Assembly (NCBI RefSeq): GCF_004664715.2
Contig: NC_051074.1
Span: forward strand, 15,601,678-15,665,677
DNA length: 64,000 nucleotides
From: Peromyscus leucopus
Lineage: Eukaryota > Chordata > Mammalia > Rodentia > Cricetidae
Reading direction: 5' to 3'
Shown: in pieces, positions 45,107-55,842 of the stretch
Layout: each line of letters opens with the position of its first letter
Numbering within the stretch: the stretch's first letter is position 1
Notes under the pieces: generated by a model
The model's input: the letters and a program-made list of their open reading frames with translations, nothing else
What the model was told of the DNA's origin: nothing
The model's database searches: none
Translations under genes and position numbers: made by a program

Positions 45107-46455
45107 CCTAGTTTTCAGGTAAAAAAAAAAAAAAAACAAGAACAGGTAATCTAACATTATTTCCCTATAGTTGGTGCAAAGGACTAAGTGAGATTCACCA
45201 AGTCTCAGGAAGAAGCAAGTATTGCTTGTCTAACTGAGAGCATATAAACTTTTTCATTTGCATTTTCTAATTACGCAAATAGTTTCTCTAGTAGAATATT
45301 GTACAAACAAACAGGAAAATGTATAGGAAAAGAAGACAACCCATATTCACATTGTTTTGTTTGGCAGGAGTTCTATTAGTAAACTCACATGCCCCATCAT
45401 ATTACATTTAAATGTGTATCCAATTCCATTAAGCAAATAAATGCCTTTGTCTGTACCCTGAGTACAGGAACACATGTGAAAGCTATAATCATATATATAA
45501 AACTTCTTTTCCAAATTGTATCACCTTCACTTAGCAACAATAAAATATATGTACCATCTATTAACAAATGTATCACTCACAAATATGTGAATAAACAAAC
45601 ATATACATACATATTTACATGCACTTATACACTTCAATACAAAAAAATATAAAGAGAAAAGGAAAGATGCAGAATATAAAGAAATGGTTGAAGATATACA
45701 ACCAGCTAAAAATATTTGGTGGAAAAGAAAATAGAGTAAAAAATAAAATAGGTAAAATTAAGTGGAATGGACTGTTGTAATAAAAAAGTTTTTCATGGCG
45801 AAGTTTGGAAATCAGTATGAAAAATTAATATGTGGCAAAAATATTATGATAAAACAAAAGAATTATTGAGACAAATAATTCCAAGTCCATCAACTATTTA
45901 ATCTTAGGTAATATACTACACCCAAATTTCCTGGTATAAGATAATCGTTGTATTCTGCACATGACTTATAAGCCACAAAATTTGGGAAACATTGATTTAG
46001 ACAGTGTGTATATGATCTGGTCAATCGAAGTTGGGATTTGAGAATCTAGTTATAAAATTGCACACAACAAAGTTGCGATATCCCCATGTTTAATGAATAT
46101 GGGTCATCCTAGGCTACTTGAGACCCATAAACCAGAGAACAGACTGGTAGTAATTTTAGCCCATGTAGTTTTCTATACCTTAGTCCTCCAAGGAACTCGC
46201 TGAGTGTGAGATTTACCTGCCGTAGAGAGATATTAAAAGGTACCCAGAAAGTGAGAATAGTCTGGCTAATAAAAAAATTATCCTGTCTCTGTCAAAATAG
46301 CTAGAAAGTGAAGTAAAAGGAAGAGATGGAGGAAGGGAAGAGCCTTGAACATAGACAAAATTCTTCCAGGGAAAGCTCAGGCTCACGGTCAGGGAACTCT
46401 CAGGCTCTCTCAGCTCTATAAAATACCCTCAAGCAATTAAGGTCAAATGGGAGAA
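45107..46455. other. Unique AT-rich DNA
   Basis: No gene recognised. An A-run lies at 45121-45136 and CATA-rich sequence near 45600-45640. Confidence 0.5.
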
Positions 46456-46615
46456 ATATTATTGTATCTGTGTAGAAGAGCACACACACACAACTTGGTT
46501 ATCCCATACCAAATAGTCAGCCCTGAAAACATATACACCCAAGTTGCATTATATAGAGAGTGAATTTATGTACTTATGAATATGTGTGTATGTCTGTGTG
46601 TTTATGTATTCACAA

Positions 46616-46669
<54 letters not shown>

Positions 46670-46815
46670 CAATAATTAATGAAAAAAAAGAGGCTGTGAT
46701 TTTGAAAGAGAGCCAGTAGGGGTTTATGGGATGGGCTTGAGGGAGGATAGCAAAGGGGGAAATGGTGTGATATAATCTCAAAATAGTAGATTAAACCAAA
46801 TAATTAAAAATTTTA
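46456..46815 (+). mobile_element. L1 (Lx-like) 3' end
   Basis: 'taccaaatagtcagccctga', 'aagttgcattatatagag', then a (TG)n run (46617-46662), 'gaggctgtgattttgaaaga' and 'tgtgatataatctcaaaa'. It is the sense counterpart of the antisense tails at 12532 and 30066. Confidence 0.75.
46617..46662. repeat. (TG)n microsatellite
   Basis: 46 bp of TG inside the L1 3' end, at the position where other copies have TA or CA. Confidence 0.95.
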
Positions 46816-47101
46816 AAGAAGAGTGTAAAAAATAATAAAAAATCTTTAGGTGTTCTGCTGTTTGTAAGCCTTGCAGTGATACTGTGATACTGCAGCGGTC
46901 TCTTAAGACCTCTTTCTTTGTGGTTATTCATCACACTCTCACCTGCTTTGCATAGAAATTCTTCGTCTAGCACATCTCTGAAAGCTGCAGCAGCATTCTC
47001 CCATATGCATGGATGACGCCATGTTTTCTTTTTTCCATTCCTCTCAATTCTCATATGTACTGCTCTCTTCCTATATCCATAGTGCATTACAGCTCATGGG
47101 G

Positions 47102-47156
<55 letters not shown>

Positions 47157-47670
47157 CTTTCATAACAAATTATTTGGGAACACTTAGAGGGGAGATAGTA
47201 GTGTTGTGACATTTTCCTCTTTCTCTTTGAAATTATGTACTCTGCATGTGTTAAGATTTCCTAAATAATACCACAAATTGCTCCATTTTGGCATGCTCCA
47301 TAGTCATTGTCCGTTACCCAAAGAGGTGATCATTCTCTATACTTCCAGATGCTTTAGATTTCTTTCGATCAGGTCTTGAGACATGGAATCATCAGCATTG
47401 CCCTGAGAGGCAGCCAACGAAGACTAATGTACCTGGTATTTACAGTCCACTTCCAAGGAAAACATCTTGTGTACATGGAAAGACCATGCATATTAAGCAG
47501 ACATTAGGGGTATCTAGGAAAAAGAGCATCCTCCATCACTATTTCTTTTGGAAGTAGTTATAAGTGCACTCTCATTCTTGGGAAATATAAATATTAAATG
47601 TTAGCAGGGTCTCTTAAGCTCATTTTACTTTGAGGAATGATGAGATAACTTTTTGATTCTACTCATTCCT
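46816..47670. other. Unique DNA with (TG)n at 47106-47154
   Basis: A 98-codon minus-strand open frame (46791-47087) has no recognisable domain. Its right end approaches the TG microsatellite. No other feature was seen. Confidence 0.5.
47106..47154. repeat. (TG)n microsatellite
   Basis: 49 bp of pure TG/GT. Confidence 0.95.
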
Positions 47671-47812
47671 ACCTTCCTTCCTTCCTCCCTCCTTTCCTCC
47701 CTCCCTCCCTCTCTTTCTTCCTCCCTCCCTTCCTCCTTCCTTCCCTCCCGCCCCGCCTCCCTCCTTTTTTCTTCCTTCCTTTCTTCTTTCTTTCATTCCT
47801 TTCTTACTTTCA
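47671..47812. repeat. Polypyrimidine (CTTC/CCTC)n tract
   Basis: About 140 bp almost wholly C and T on the plus strand, with CCTT, CCTC and CTTT units. Mirror-like pyrimidine tracts of this kind can form triplex DNA in vitro. Confidence 0.9.
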
Positions 47813-48325
47813 CCTTTTAAAGTTTTTTTACATAACATTTTAAAATAATGTTATCACTTATTCTTTGAGTATATCACATAATATATTATGATCATATACA
47901 TTTCCCTCCCCAACTTCTTTCAGACCCTACCCCTCACTAACACATGCCTAACTACTGAATTTTATTTTTTCTCTCCTTACAAGGAAATAAAAATGTTTTA
48001 AATAAAAAAAATCTATGAGATCCAGTTTGTATATAGGGTATATGTGGAGTAGTCCATATATAACATCACTCCATTAAAGAAAATTAACTTTTTTTCACCC
48101 AGCAGTAATCAAATGCCAGTAGTTCCTTAGCTAGAAGTAGAAATTTGTACCTACAACCTGTCCTTCATGCTGGGATTTTGTCTGGCTGGAGTTTTTGCAG
48201 GTTCCATGCATGCTGTCATAAGCATCATGAGTTCATAAGTGTATCTGTCCTGTTGTGTGTGGAAAAACACTGTTTCCTTGAAGTCATGCATCACCTTTGG
48301 TGATGTGACAAATACAATCACATCA
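47813..48325 (-). mobile_element. Old L1 3' UTR, antisense
   Basis: 'ctccattaaagaaaattaac', 'cagcagtaatcaaatgccag', 'gcatgctgtcataagcatca' and 'ccttgaagtcatgcatcacc' are the eroded antisense Lx-type 3' UTR. Confidence 0.7.
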
Positions 48326-49665
48326 CTCTGTGGATTGGAGTTGTTTCTTGACCCCTACAGACACTGCACCTACTACAAAACAATGCCAGCACAGATACTG
48401 TTATTTAAATAAACAAATGGTGACACATGTACAACACACACACACAATATTCACACTGTTTTCATTGCTATGTTCACTTTTCTTTTACATTTACTATTTT
48501 TGGTGGGGGTGTGTTTTTGAGAATTTCATGCATGATATAAGTTCCAACTTTTCATTTACCTTCTATTTCCTTGAAGTTTGGTTCACTGGTAAATCTGCAT
48601 GCATATGTGTGTGTAGAAATATATACATATATAATGTCTAGCGTTGAACTTTAAAATATACTCATATAATATACTAGGAAACAACTAGTACAGTTAAGAT
48701 AATTAAAATATCCATTGTTTTTCCTTTTACTTTGCTTTTCTCTCATGTTGAGAATGCAGGCAATATACTCCCTTAACAAGCTACACAACATTGTTAACCT
48801 CCATCCTTTATCTTTCCTCTCACTTTACTAAAGACTAGTTCTGGATCTGAAATTAAGATGGAAAATGTAGGCACATAAATCATTTTCCATCCATTTCTTG
48901 TACACTCTTTCAGTTTATTTCATCTGTCAATAAAAATCAAGTGTGATGTCAGAATTTGAAGCTTTGTTACTTGGTTTCCTGACCATAATTAATGCATAGG
49001 CTGTGATTTGTTTCTCACTTATATTACTGCATTAGTGTGAGCTGTTGATAAGCTGATTTACAGTGGTTGACAAGACCAGGGCTCACCCTTGGGCTGATTC
49101 ATCATAGTTTGTATATTTGCTAACAAGCTGCCAAGTGAAGTCTTTGAAAATATAATGAATTTACAGTGTCTACCCATTATATCACACAAGGTGATTATTT
49201 AGGCAGTTTCTCATATATTTACATTCTTCATATTGAATTTCAGAACAGAATGAATTAAACTCTTGCCCAACAATGTAATGCTCAAATGCTTAGCAATGCT
49301 GAGAATAAAAACAATATTTTCTAAAAACTCATTTACTGTTACTGTAGTACAATAATATATATTTACTTTATAAAATAAATTATGAAATATCAAAAAAATA
49401 AAAGAAGCATCAAGGTGATTATGTCCAAGTTGATTTTATAGATACAAAAGTGAAGTTCCAAGAGTTAGATATAGCCTGACCATTTTAATTAGTTTGAAAC
49501 AGGATTTTGGGAAAACTCTTCAAATATTTTTGAATTGACAAAGCCAATTTATTGGATAAACTATTACATTGTAAATTTATATTTGTTCTGAGAAAAATTA
49601 AAATAACTTTTAGTATCTATAATTATATTAAAACTGGTTATAAATGGTCAGTCTTGAGATAACAA
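48326..49665. other. Unique stretch; candidate conserved element
   Basis: No gene or repeat recognised. The segment 48890-49210 has an even, non-repetitive composition with TAATTAATGCAT-type motifs. Confidence 0.5.
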
Positions 49666-49726
49666 ACATATAGGTAACACTGTATGGACTGAGCAGATTA
49701 TATTTAAGTATTAGTACACATACATA

Positions 49727-49780
<54 letters not shown>

Positions 49781-49935
49781 ACATTAGTATATAAAATATA
49801 TGTACATATAAATGTATGTTTATAAAACAAGAAAAAGAGGAAATAAATTTGAGAGAGACCAAGGGGGTACATGAGAGCAGTAGGAGAGAGAAAAGCAAGG
49901 AACAAATGATTTAATTATATTACTAATTTAAAAAC
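49666..49935 (+). mobile_element. L1 3' end with (TA)n
   Basis: 'gtatggactgagcagattat', a long TA run (49731-49779), then 'gaccaagggggtacatgaga' and 'atgatttaattatattac'. It matches the L1 3' terminus structure seen antisense at 12532. Confidence 0.7.
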
Positions 49936-50045
49936 ATAAAAAATATTATCAGTAATTGTGTATTTTAAATTGACTAAGCACATAATGCTATATTTTCAAT
50001 GGTCTTTGGTATTGTCTAAAATATCAATGCATGAATTTGGGGTAA

Positions 50046-50588
50046 GGACTGAGGGATCTGGATGCAGAGATCCACGGCTAGGCCCCAGGTGGAGCTCCGG
50101 GAGTCCAATTAGCAAGAAAGAGGAGGGTTTATATGAGTGAGAATTGTTGAAACCAAGGTTGGATAAAGCACAGGGACAAAGAGCCAAACGAATGGAAACA
50201 CATGAACTATGAACCAATGGCTGAGGGCCCCCCAACTGGATCAGGCCCTCTGAATGGGTGAGACAGTTGATTGGCTTGATCTGTTTGGGAGGCATCCAGG
50301 CAGTGGGACTGGGTCCTATGCTCATTGCATGAGTTGGCTGTTTAAAACCTGGGACTTATGCAGGGACGCTTGGCTGGGCCTGGGAGGAGGGGACCCTGGA
50401 CCTGCCTGGACTGAGTCTACCAGGTTGATCTCAGTCCTCTGGGGAGGCTTTGCCCTGGAGGAGGTGGGAATGGGGGATAGGCTGGGGGGAAAGGGAGAGG
50501 GGCGGGAGTGGGGAGAACAAGGGAATCCGTGGCTGATATGTAGAACTGAATGGTATTGTAAAATAAAATAAAAGTAAAAAAAAAAAAT
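50046..50588 (+). mobile_element. Young 5'-truncated L1 3' end
   Basis: From 'ggactgagggatctggatgc' to 'ggtattgtaaaataaaat' plus A-tail. It is very similar to 11652-12317 and to the complement of 20456. The 3' UTR contains a G-rich tract (50399-50520). A convincing target duplication was not found; 'atcaat' occurs on both sides. Confidence 0.9.
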
Positions 50589-50743
50589 CAATCACAGCTA
50601 ATCAAAGAATACCTAATAACATGCAAATGCTATTTTATGAGAATGACTGATATTATTCATTGTGTATATAAAATATTGAAGACTTTTTAGAATAAAACAA
50701 TAAAAATTATATACTCTATTTCCTTTAAAACAACATTTGGAGG

Positions 50744-51273
50744 TGTTGTGCCCAGATCGTGACCCCCAGAGAGACCACCAAAGACGAGCATGCCGGAATG
50801 CAAAAGCAAGGTTTAATTCTGGATATCCAAAAGCAATACAAGCCTAGGCAGGGACTTCGTCCAATACATCCAACGCAGTGGAGGCTGGAGGAAGCGCCCA
50901 CCTGTCTGCAAGCTCAGTTTTTAAAGGGAAAAGTCACAAGGTTACATCATTTAGGGGTGCTAGTACAGGTACAATTCTGATTGGCTCGCTTCTAGGGACT
51001 TCTAGAAATTACTTCTAAGGGAGTGGTTGCCCACCACCATTTCTCATTGGCTGCCCTCAAGTGGGGGCATTTCTGTGGCCAGTTACCCTGGAAACCAGGG
51101 AGAGGACATTCCATAGTCTAGCAGGCATTACCTCGTGACTATCTTGTGACTCTGAACTTCTACACTTCCTGGTTTCTGGAATCTGAACTGACTGGTTTCA
51201 GTAACTAATGGCCTATTCCTAAAAGGAGAAATCTTAGGCCTTAGTTTTAGGGTGAAAGCATTTTGGTCTCACA
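50744..51273 (-). mobile_element. Solo LTR, family C (ERV1-like)
   Basis: Plus strand runs 'tgttgtgcccagatcgtgac' to 'ttttggtctcaca', so sense (minus) starts 'tgtgagaccaaaatg'. The 4-bp repeat 'gagg' at 50740-50743 and 51274-51277 fits class I ERVs. A second copy in the opposite orientation is at 54639. Confidence 0.85.
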
Positions 51274-51277
51274 GAGG

Positions 51278-51805
51278 TTGTTACTAATGTAGTTTTGGGT
51301 ATAAATTAGATATTTGACAACCATATTTAAGGCATTCTGGAGAAATACTTTCCATCATATTTTCATACATGTTGATAATATATCTCTGATTTCATTCCTT
51401 TTTCAGTACCCTTTGAATGCGTACATGGACATAACTATAATTAAGAACAAAATAATTTCTTGAGTCAGAAACTCAACTCCTTCTTACTTAATGAACATCA
51501 GATTCTATATTCATAATACTAAGATGACAATATTTGCTTGCTGAGGTGTTAAACCACTTATTAACCTTTATCCCAGGTTTAATATGCCTCCTAGAAACAG
51601 ACCTAGAAATGTGTATTCAAACTATAGTATTATATGATTTTATAGATTATAGATTTTGTAGAATCTATTTTCTGTTTTCAAATTCTAATGATAATCATTA
51701 AAATTTTCATGGCTCTATTTAATTTCTTTAGGATTAACTTTTAGTGGCAGATAGGAAAAGGATAATACAAATAAACTTTAATGCTTTTTTCACATATGAA
51801 AATTC
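51278..51805. other. Unique AT-rich DNA
   Basis: Nothing recognised. Confidence 0.5.
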
Positions 51806-52195
51806 GAATAGTTCTCCGTGGGAGCCCACAGTGACTCCAGCTTGTGGCTTGATTCCATCTTGATTTAAGGTCAGAGAGTTCAAGCTTGTTTTTGTTCCTC
51901 AAGGCTGAGTAACAGGATGATTGGCCAAAGGCTTAGTTATTAGATGTTTTGCTCCTCAAGGCCAAATAACAGGATGTTTGACCAAAGGCGTGGTTACTAG
52001 ATGTTTTGAAAATTAAGGAGGTATTTATACTTGTTTGTTCCTTCAACTATGGTAAGGAAGTTTTTTGCCCCCCCCTCCCCCGCCCCCTTGCTTTGGGTAT
52101 AAAAAGACCATGTGAAATACATTCGGGACTGTTGCAGTATTCACTGAGAGCCCTCCCGATTCTATCTTCTGTTTCTGTCTTTTCTTTTATTAAGA
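51806..52195 (+). mobile_element. LTR-like element with duplicated U3 repeat (family F)
   Basis: A 57-bp unit is tandemly repeated at 51894-51950 and 51951-52007 ('ctcaaggc', 'taacaggatg', 'accaaaggc' in each). It is followed by a C-rich tract (52068-52087) and 'gggtataaaaagacc' (52096-52110). U3 enhancer duplication upstream of a TATA box is typical of retroviral LTRs. Its 3' end is masked by an antisense L1 and exact boundaries are unclear. Confidence 0.65.
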
Positions 52196-52437
52196 AATGT
52201 TTTATTTATTTTACATACCAATCACAGATCCCCCTCTCTTCCCTCCTCCTGCTCCCCCCAGCCTTCCCCCTGCCGCCAGCCCACTCCCCATTCCCTCCTC
52301 TGAAAATGTAAGGCCTCCCATGGGGAGTTAGAAAAGCCTGGTACATTCAGTGGAGGCAGATCCAAGCCCCTCCCCGTGCATCAAGGCTGTGAAAGATGTC
52401 CCACCATAGGTATTAGACTCCAAAAAAGCCAGCTCAC
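52196..52437 (-). mobile_element. L1 3' end, antisense
   Basis: 'tttatttattttacatacca', C-rich complement of the G-rich 3' UTR, then 'aaggcctcccatggggagtt', 'gtggaggcagatccaagccc' and 'gactccaaaaaagccagctc'. It is a different L1 subfamily from the young elements. Confidence 0.85.
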
Positions 52438-52699
52438 TACTCATATGTGAATTTTTCAAAGGTTATAAAAAAATTTTGGTTTGTGATTAAAACAAAATTT
52501 AAAATTATCCTTACTCCTCTATTCAGCTGGTATTTGACAGGTTGGCTGGTCCTGTTCTAGAAGTTCTAGAAGGAGAAATCTTTTGAGTAAAAGGGTAAAA
52601 GATTTAAAGCATTGGATGATAAAGCTTCATTTAATACACATTTATATGTTTTAAATTTTAATTTAGGTTTTCATCACAAACCAAAGATTTTTTTGTATA
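52438..52699. other. Short unique segment
   Basis: AT-rich; nothing recognised. Confidence 0.4.
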
Positions 52700-52879
52700 A
52701 CTTTTGAAAGGTTTTTGGTTTTTGGAGACAAGGTTTCTCTGTGTAGCTTTGTGCCTTTCCTGGAACTCACTTGGTAGCCCAGGCTGGCCTCGAACTCACA
52801 GAGATCCGCCTGCCTCTGCCTCCCGAGTGCTGGGATTAAAGGCGTGCACCACCACCTCCCGGCTACTTTTGAAAGGTTT
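52700..52879 (-). mobile_element. B1 SINE with perfect 15-bp target duplication
   Basis: Near-consensus antisense B1: 'ggtttctctgtgtagctttg', 'caggctggcctcgaactcac', 'gggattaaaggcgtgcacca'. 'acttttgaaaggttt' at 52700-52714 and 52865-52879 flanks it exactly. It is among the youngest insertions here. Confidence 0.95.
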
Positions 52880-53088
52880 ATATGAGTACTGTATTTACAT
52901 GTCTCCTCCATAGTCTCGTCTTCCATACTCAGAATTTAATAACTAGTTAAGGGGCTCATCCATGGAGAAGACTGATTCTCCCATTCTCAATAGTCATTAC
53001 TTATCTGTGTCATCTAGGGGTAAAGCCTTGTGATATTTTCCCAATCCACATTGGCATATCAAGTGGTGTTGTCATTGTTTGTGTCTTA

Positions 53089-53516
53089 TTTGGGGGGTGG
53101 GGGTGGGGCTCAAAACAGCTTGACCACACAGCTGCCATGACAGGCTTAGAGACCCAGACACAGCTACTATGACAGGCAACATCCAGATCCAGGAAAATCC
53201 ATAAGCTGACCCCACCCAGGGAGGGCCTTCATCTAAGGGGATATACCTGATATTCCAAACACTCCCCGCCACACACACACCTATACCCATATAGACAAAT
53301 GTTAGCCAATCAGTGTCCTGAACCCTGGAAATCCCCTCACCCCAAGCTCTGCTATGATAAAAACCCCATGCTGCCTGGGCTTGGGGCTCTCTGATCACAC
53401 CACTACATTGTACAGACAGAGAGATCAAGATCAGTGAAATAAAGGCTCTTTATTTTTACCTATGGCATTTGGTCTCCACGGTGGTATTGTGGGGGTTCCT
53501 CATGATCTCGGCATAA
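53089..53516 (+). mobile_element. Solo LTR, family D
   Basis: 'cttgaccacacagctgccat', 'gctgaccccacccagggagg', 'aatcagtgtcctgaaccctg', 'gtgaaataaaggctctttat' (AATAAA) and the end 'catgatctcggcataa'. It starts in a G-rich run. It matches 55215-55655 in inverted orientation. Confidence 0.8.
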
Positions 53517-53579
53517 GATTATTTAGATGACCACATTGTTGAAATTCTGTGGCCACACTGTCCCTGTCATGTATAAAGG

Positions 53580-54600
53580 ACATATTCCCACAGAAGACAT
53601 CCTGTTCATCTACCTTTTAAAATCTTTTCTCCTCCTTTTCTGCATTGTTCCCTAAACCTTACAGGTAGGAGTTATGTTGTATTTGTCTCAGTTAGTGCTG
53701 AGACCTAATGGTCAGTTGCTCTCTGAATTTTGACCAATTGTGTGTTTCTTGAGCATGAAAAGAATCTTCTTTGACGAGGAGTGTGAGTTATGTTTATATG
53801 TGGGTATAAAGATACATATTTAGAATGCAATTAGAAATGATAAGGCTTTGAAAGAATGACTTAAGGATTAGAGGAAGGCCAGAGTTGTATGTGTATAATA
53901 ACCCTGTTTCCATGTTCAGCTGTATGTGGTAACCCCAACTCTGTTTACCTCTTTGTAATAAGCATGCAGACCCTTTGTATTACTGCAGTTTCTCCGGCAG
54001 ATTTCAGTCTACCCAATTCTCAGCTTTTTTATGTGTCTGTGTTCCTGTCTTTTCTTTCTGGCTATCTACTCAGGTCAATCAATAGAGCTGTGGTGGCTGT
54101 GGTAAGTGATGGTAATAGGTTTTGATATAATTTCCATGGCTTTATATGCAAAAATATCAAGCATGAATTTCCTCTAATTGTGCTGGACTTAACTGTATTT
54201 AAACGACTGTTGGTTACCCCCCAAGATGTAAGTGCCACTACTGCACTTATTGGAGCCTTTGAACTATCTTGCTGGACTGTTCAGTGTTGTGTTTTATGGG
54301 CTTTGTAAGTATATATGACTATTGTTTGGTTTTCTTCCTCAACAGCTGACATACCACCTTCCAGTAATTTGACAGCTAGTCCTTGTGGAGGAGTTTTCCA
54401 AGTCAAATCTACCCTGAATCTTCTAAGTTCTGTATCTGTGTCGGCAACAGTAGTGACTTACCTTCAAATATTGGAAGTCAACCAAGGGAAATAGCAATAG
54501 CTTATATTGTTTTTAGGATCTTGGACTGTCCTGATCAACAACTTGAAGTTTCCCAAGTCTGGTATAAGGATGTGTATTAGATAGTCTATGTTGTAGATTC
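53580..54600 (-). mobile_element. Old L1 3' UTR, antisense
   Basis: 'tctgaattttgaccaattgt' and 'gatgtaagtgccactactgc', together with neighbouring phrases, follow the antisense Lx-type 3' UTR order also seen at 30690-31730. It is heavily eroded; small open frames inside are not considered genes. Confidence 0.55.
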
Positions 54601-54638
54601 ATTAAATATATATTTATATAAATATCAATAAATATATA

Positions 54639-55197
54639 TGTGAGACCAAAATGAGCCATCTTAGAAATAAGACCAAAATGTTTTCACCCTAAAATTAAGG
54701 CCTAAGATTTCTCCTTTTGGGAATAGGCCATTAGTTACTGAAACCAGTCAGTTCAGATTCCAGAAACCAGGAAGTGTAAAAGTACAGAGTCACAAGATAG
54801 TCACCAGGTAATGCCTGCCAGACTATGGAATGTCTTCTCCCTGGTTCCAGGGTAACTGACCACAGAAATGCCCCCACCTGAGGGCAGCCAATGAGAAATA
54901 ATGGCGGGCAACCACCCCCTTAGAAGTAAGATTAAGCCATGATTTCTAGAAAGCCCCTAGAAGCGAGCCAATCAGAATTGTACCCATACTAGCACCCCTA
55001 AATGATGTAACCTTGCGGTTTTTCCCTTTAAAAGCTGAGCTTGCAGATAGGTGGGCACGTCCTCCAGCCTCCACTGCATTGGATGTATTGGACAAAGTCC
55101 CTGCCTAGGCTTGTATATCCATAATTAAACCTCGCTTTTGCATTCCGGCATGCTCGTCTTTGGTGCTCTCTCTGGAGGTCACGATCTGGGCACAACA
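54639..55197 (+). mobile_element. Solo LTR, family C (ERV1-like)
   Basis: Starts 'tgtgagaccaaaatgagcca', contains 'ctttaaaagctgagcttgca' (TATA-like) and 'aattaaacctcgc' (poly-A-like), and ends 'tctgggcacaaca'. An internal near-repeat of 'agaccaaaatg' occurs at its start. It is inserted in a TA-rich site, which hides any duplication. Confidence 0.85.
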
Positions 55198-55214
55198 ATA
55201 TATATATTTATATA

Positions 55215-55655
55215 GTTATGACCAGATCATGGGGACTCCCAAGGGACCACCATGGAGACCGAATCCCCTATATAAAAACAAAGAGCCTTTAAAGAGCCCT
55301 GAGCCAAGGTGGGGTAGAATTTTAATTACATCAGAGCTGGGGGTGAGGGGTTTTCCAGGGTTCAGGACCCTGATTGGCTGACATTTGTCTAGGGGTATCT
55401 GTAAAACAGAAAATAGGTGTGTGCTAGACTCAGGGATATCTGGCCCTCAGGGATATCTGGCCATCTTATCTAATCTTATCTAATGGTTGGAATGTTTGAG
55501 ATGTCAGGTACTTCCCCTTAGATGTAGACCCTCCCTGGGTGAGGTCAGCTTATGGCTTTTCCTGTGTTTGGATGTTGCCTGCCAGTAAGTCTGTCACAGA
55601 AACTGTGTCTGTGCCTCTAAGCCTATTATGGAAGCTGTGTGGTCAAACCCCCAAC
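55215..55655 (-). mobile_element. Solo LTR, family D, antisense
   Basis: The minus strand starts 'tgttgggggtttgaccacac' and has 'aagctgacctcacccaggga'. A short tandem 'ccagatatccctgag' lies in the middle, and it ends 'catgatctggtcataact'. It lies 17 bp from the family C LTR and in the opposite orientation. Confidence 0.8.
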
Positions 55656-55842
55656 ATACATACATACATATATATGGTTTTATAATTTATAATATGTATA
55701 TAATTCATAAATTATTATTTAATATATATAAATTTAAGTAAACAAAATGATATGACTTTCTATGGCTTTATCAAACATAACTCATATTATTCATACCTCC
55801 TCTCCTCTATTTCCCCCCTTCCCTACTTCCCTGTTAAAGCAC

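Noticed and set aside
47671..47812. Possible CpG-island promoter
   Set aside because: The stretch is C-rich but nearly free of G on the plus strand and of CpG, so it is a polypyrimidine tract.
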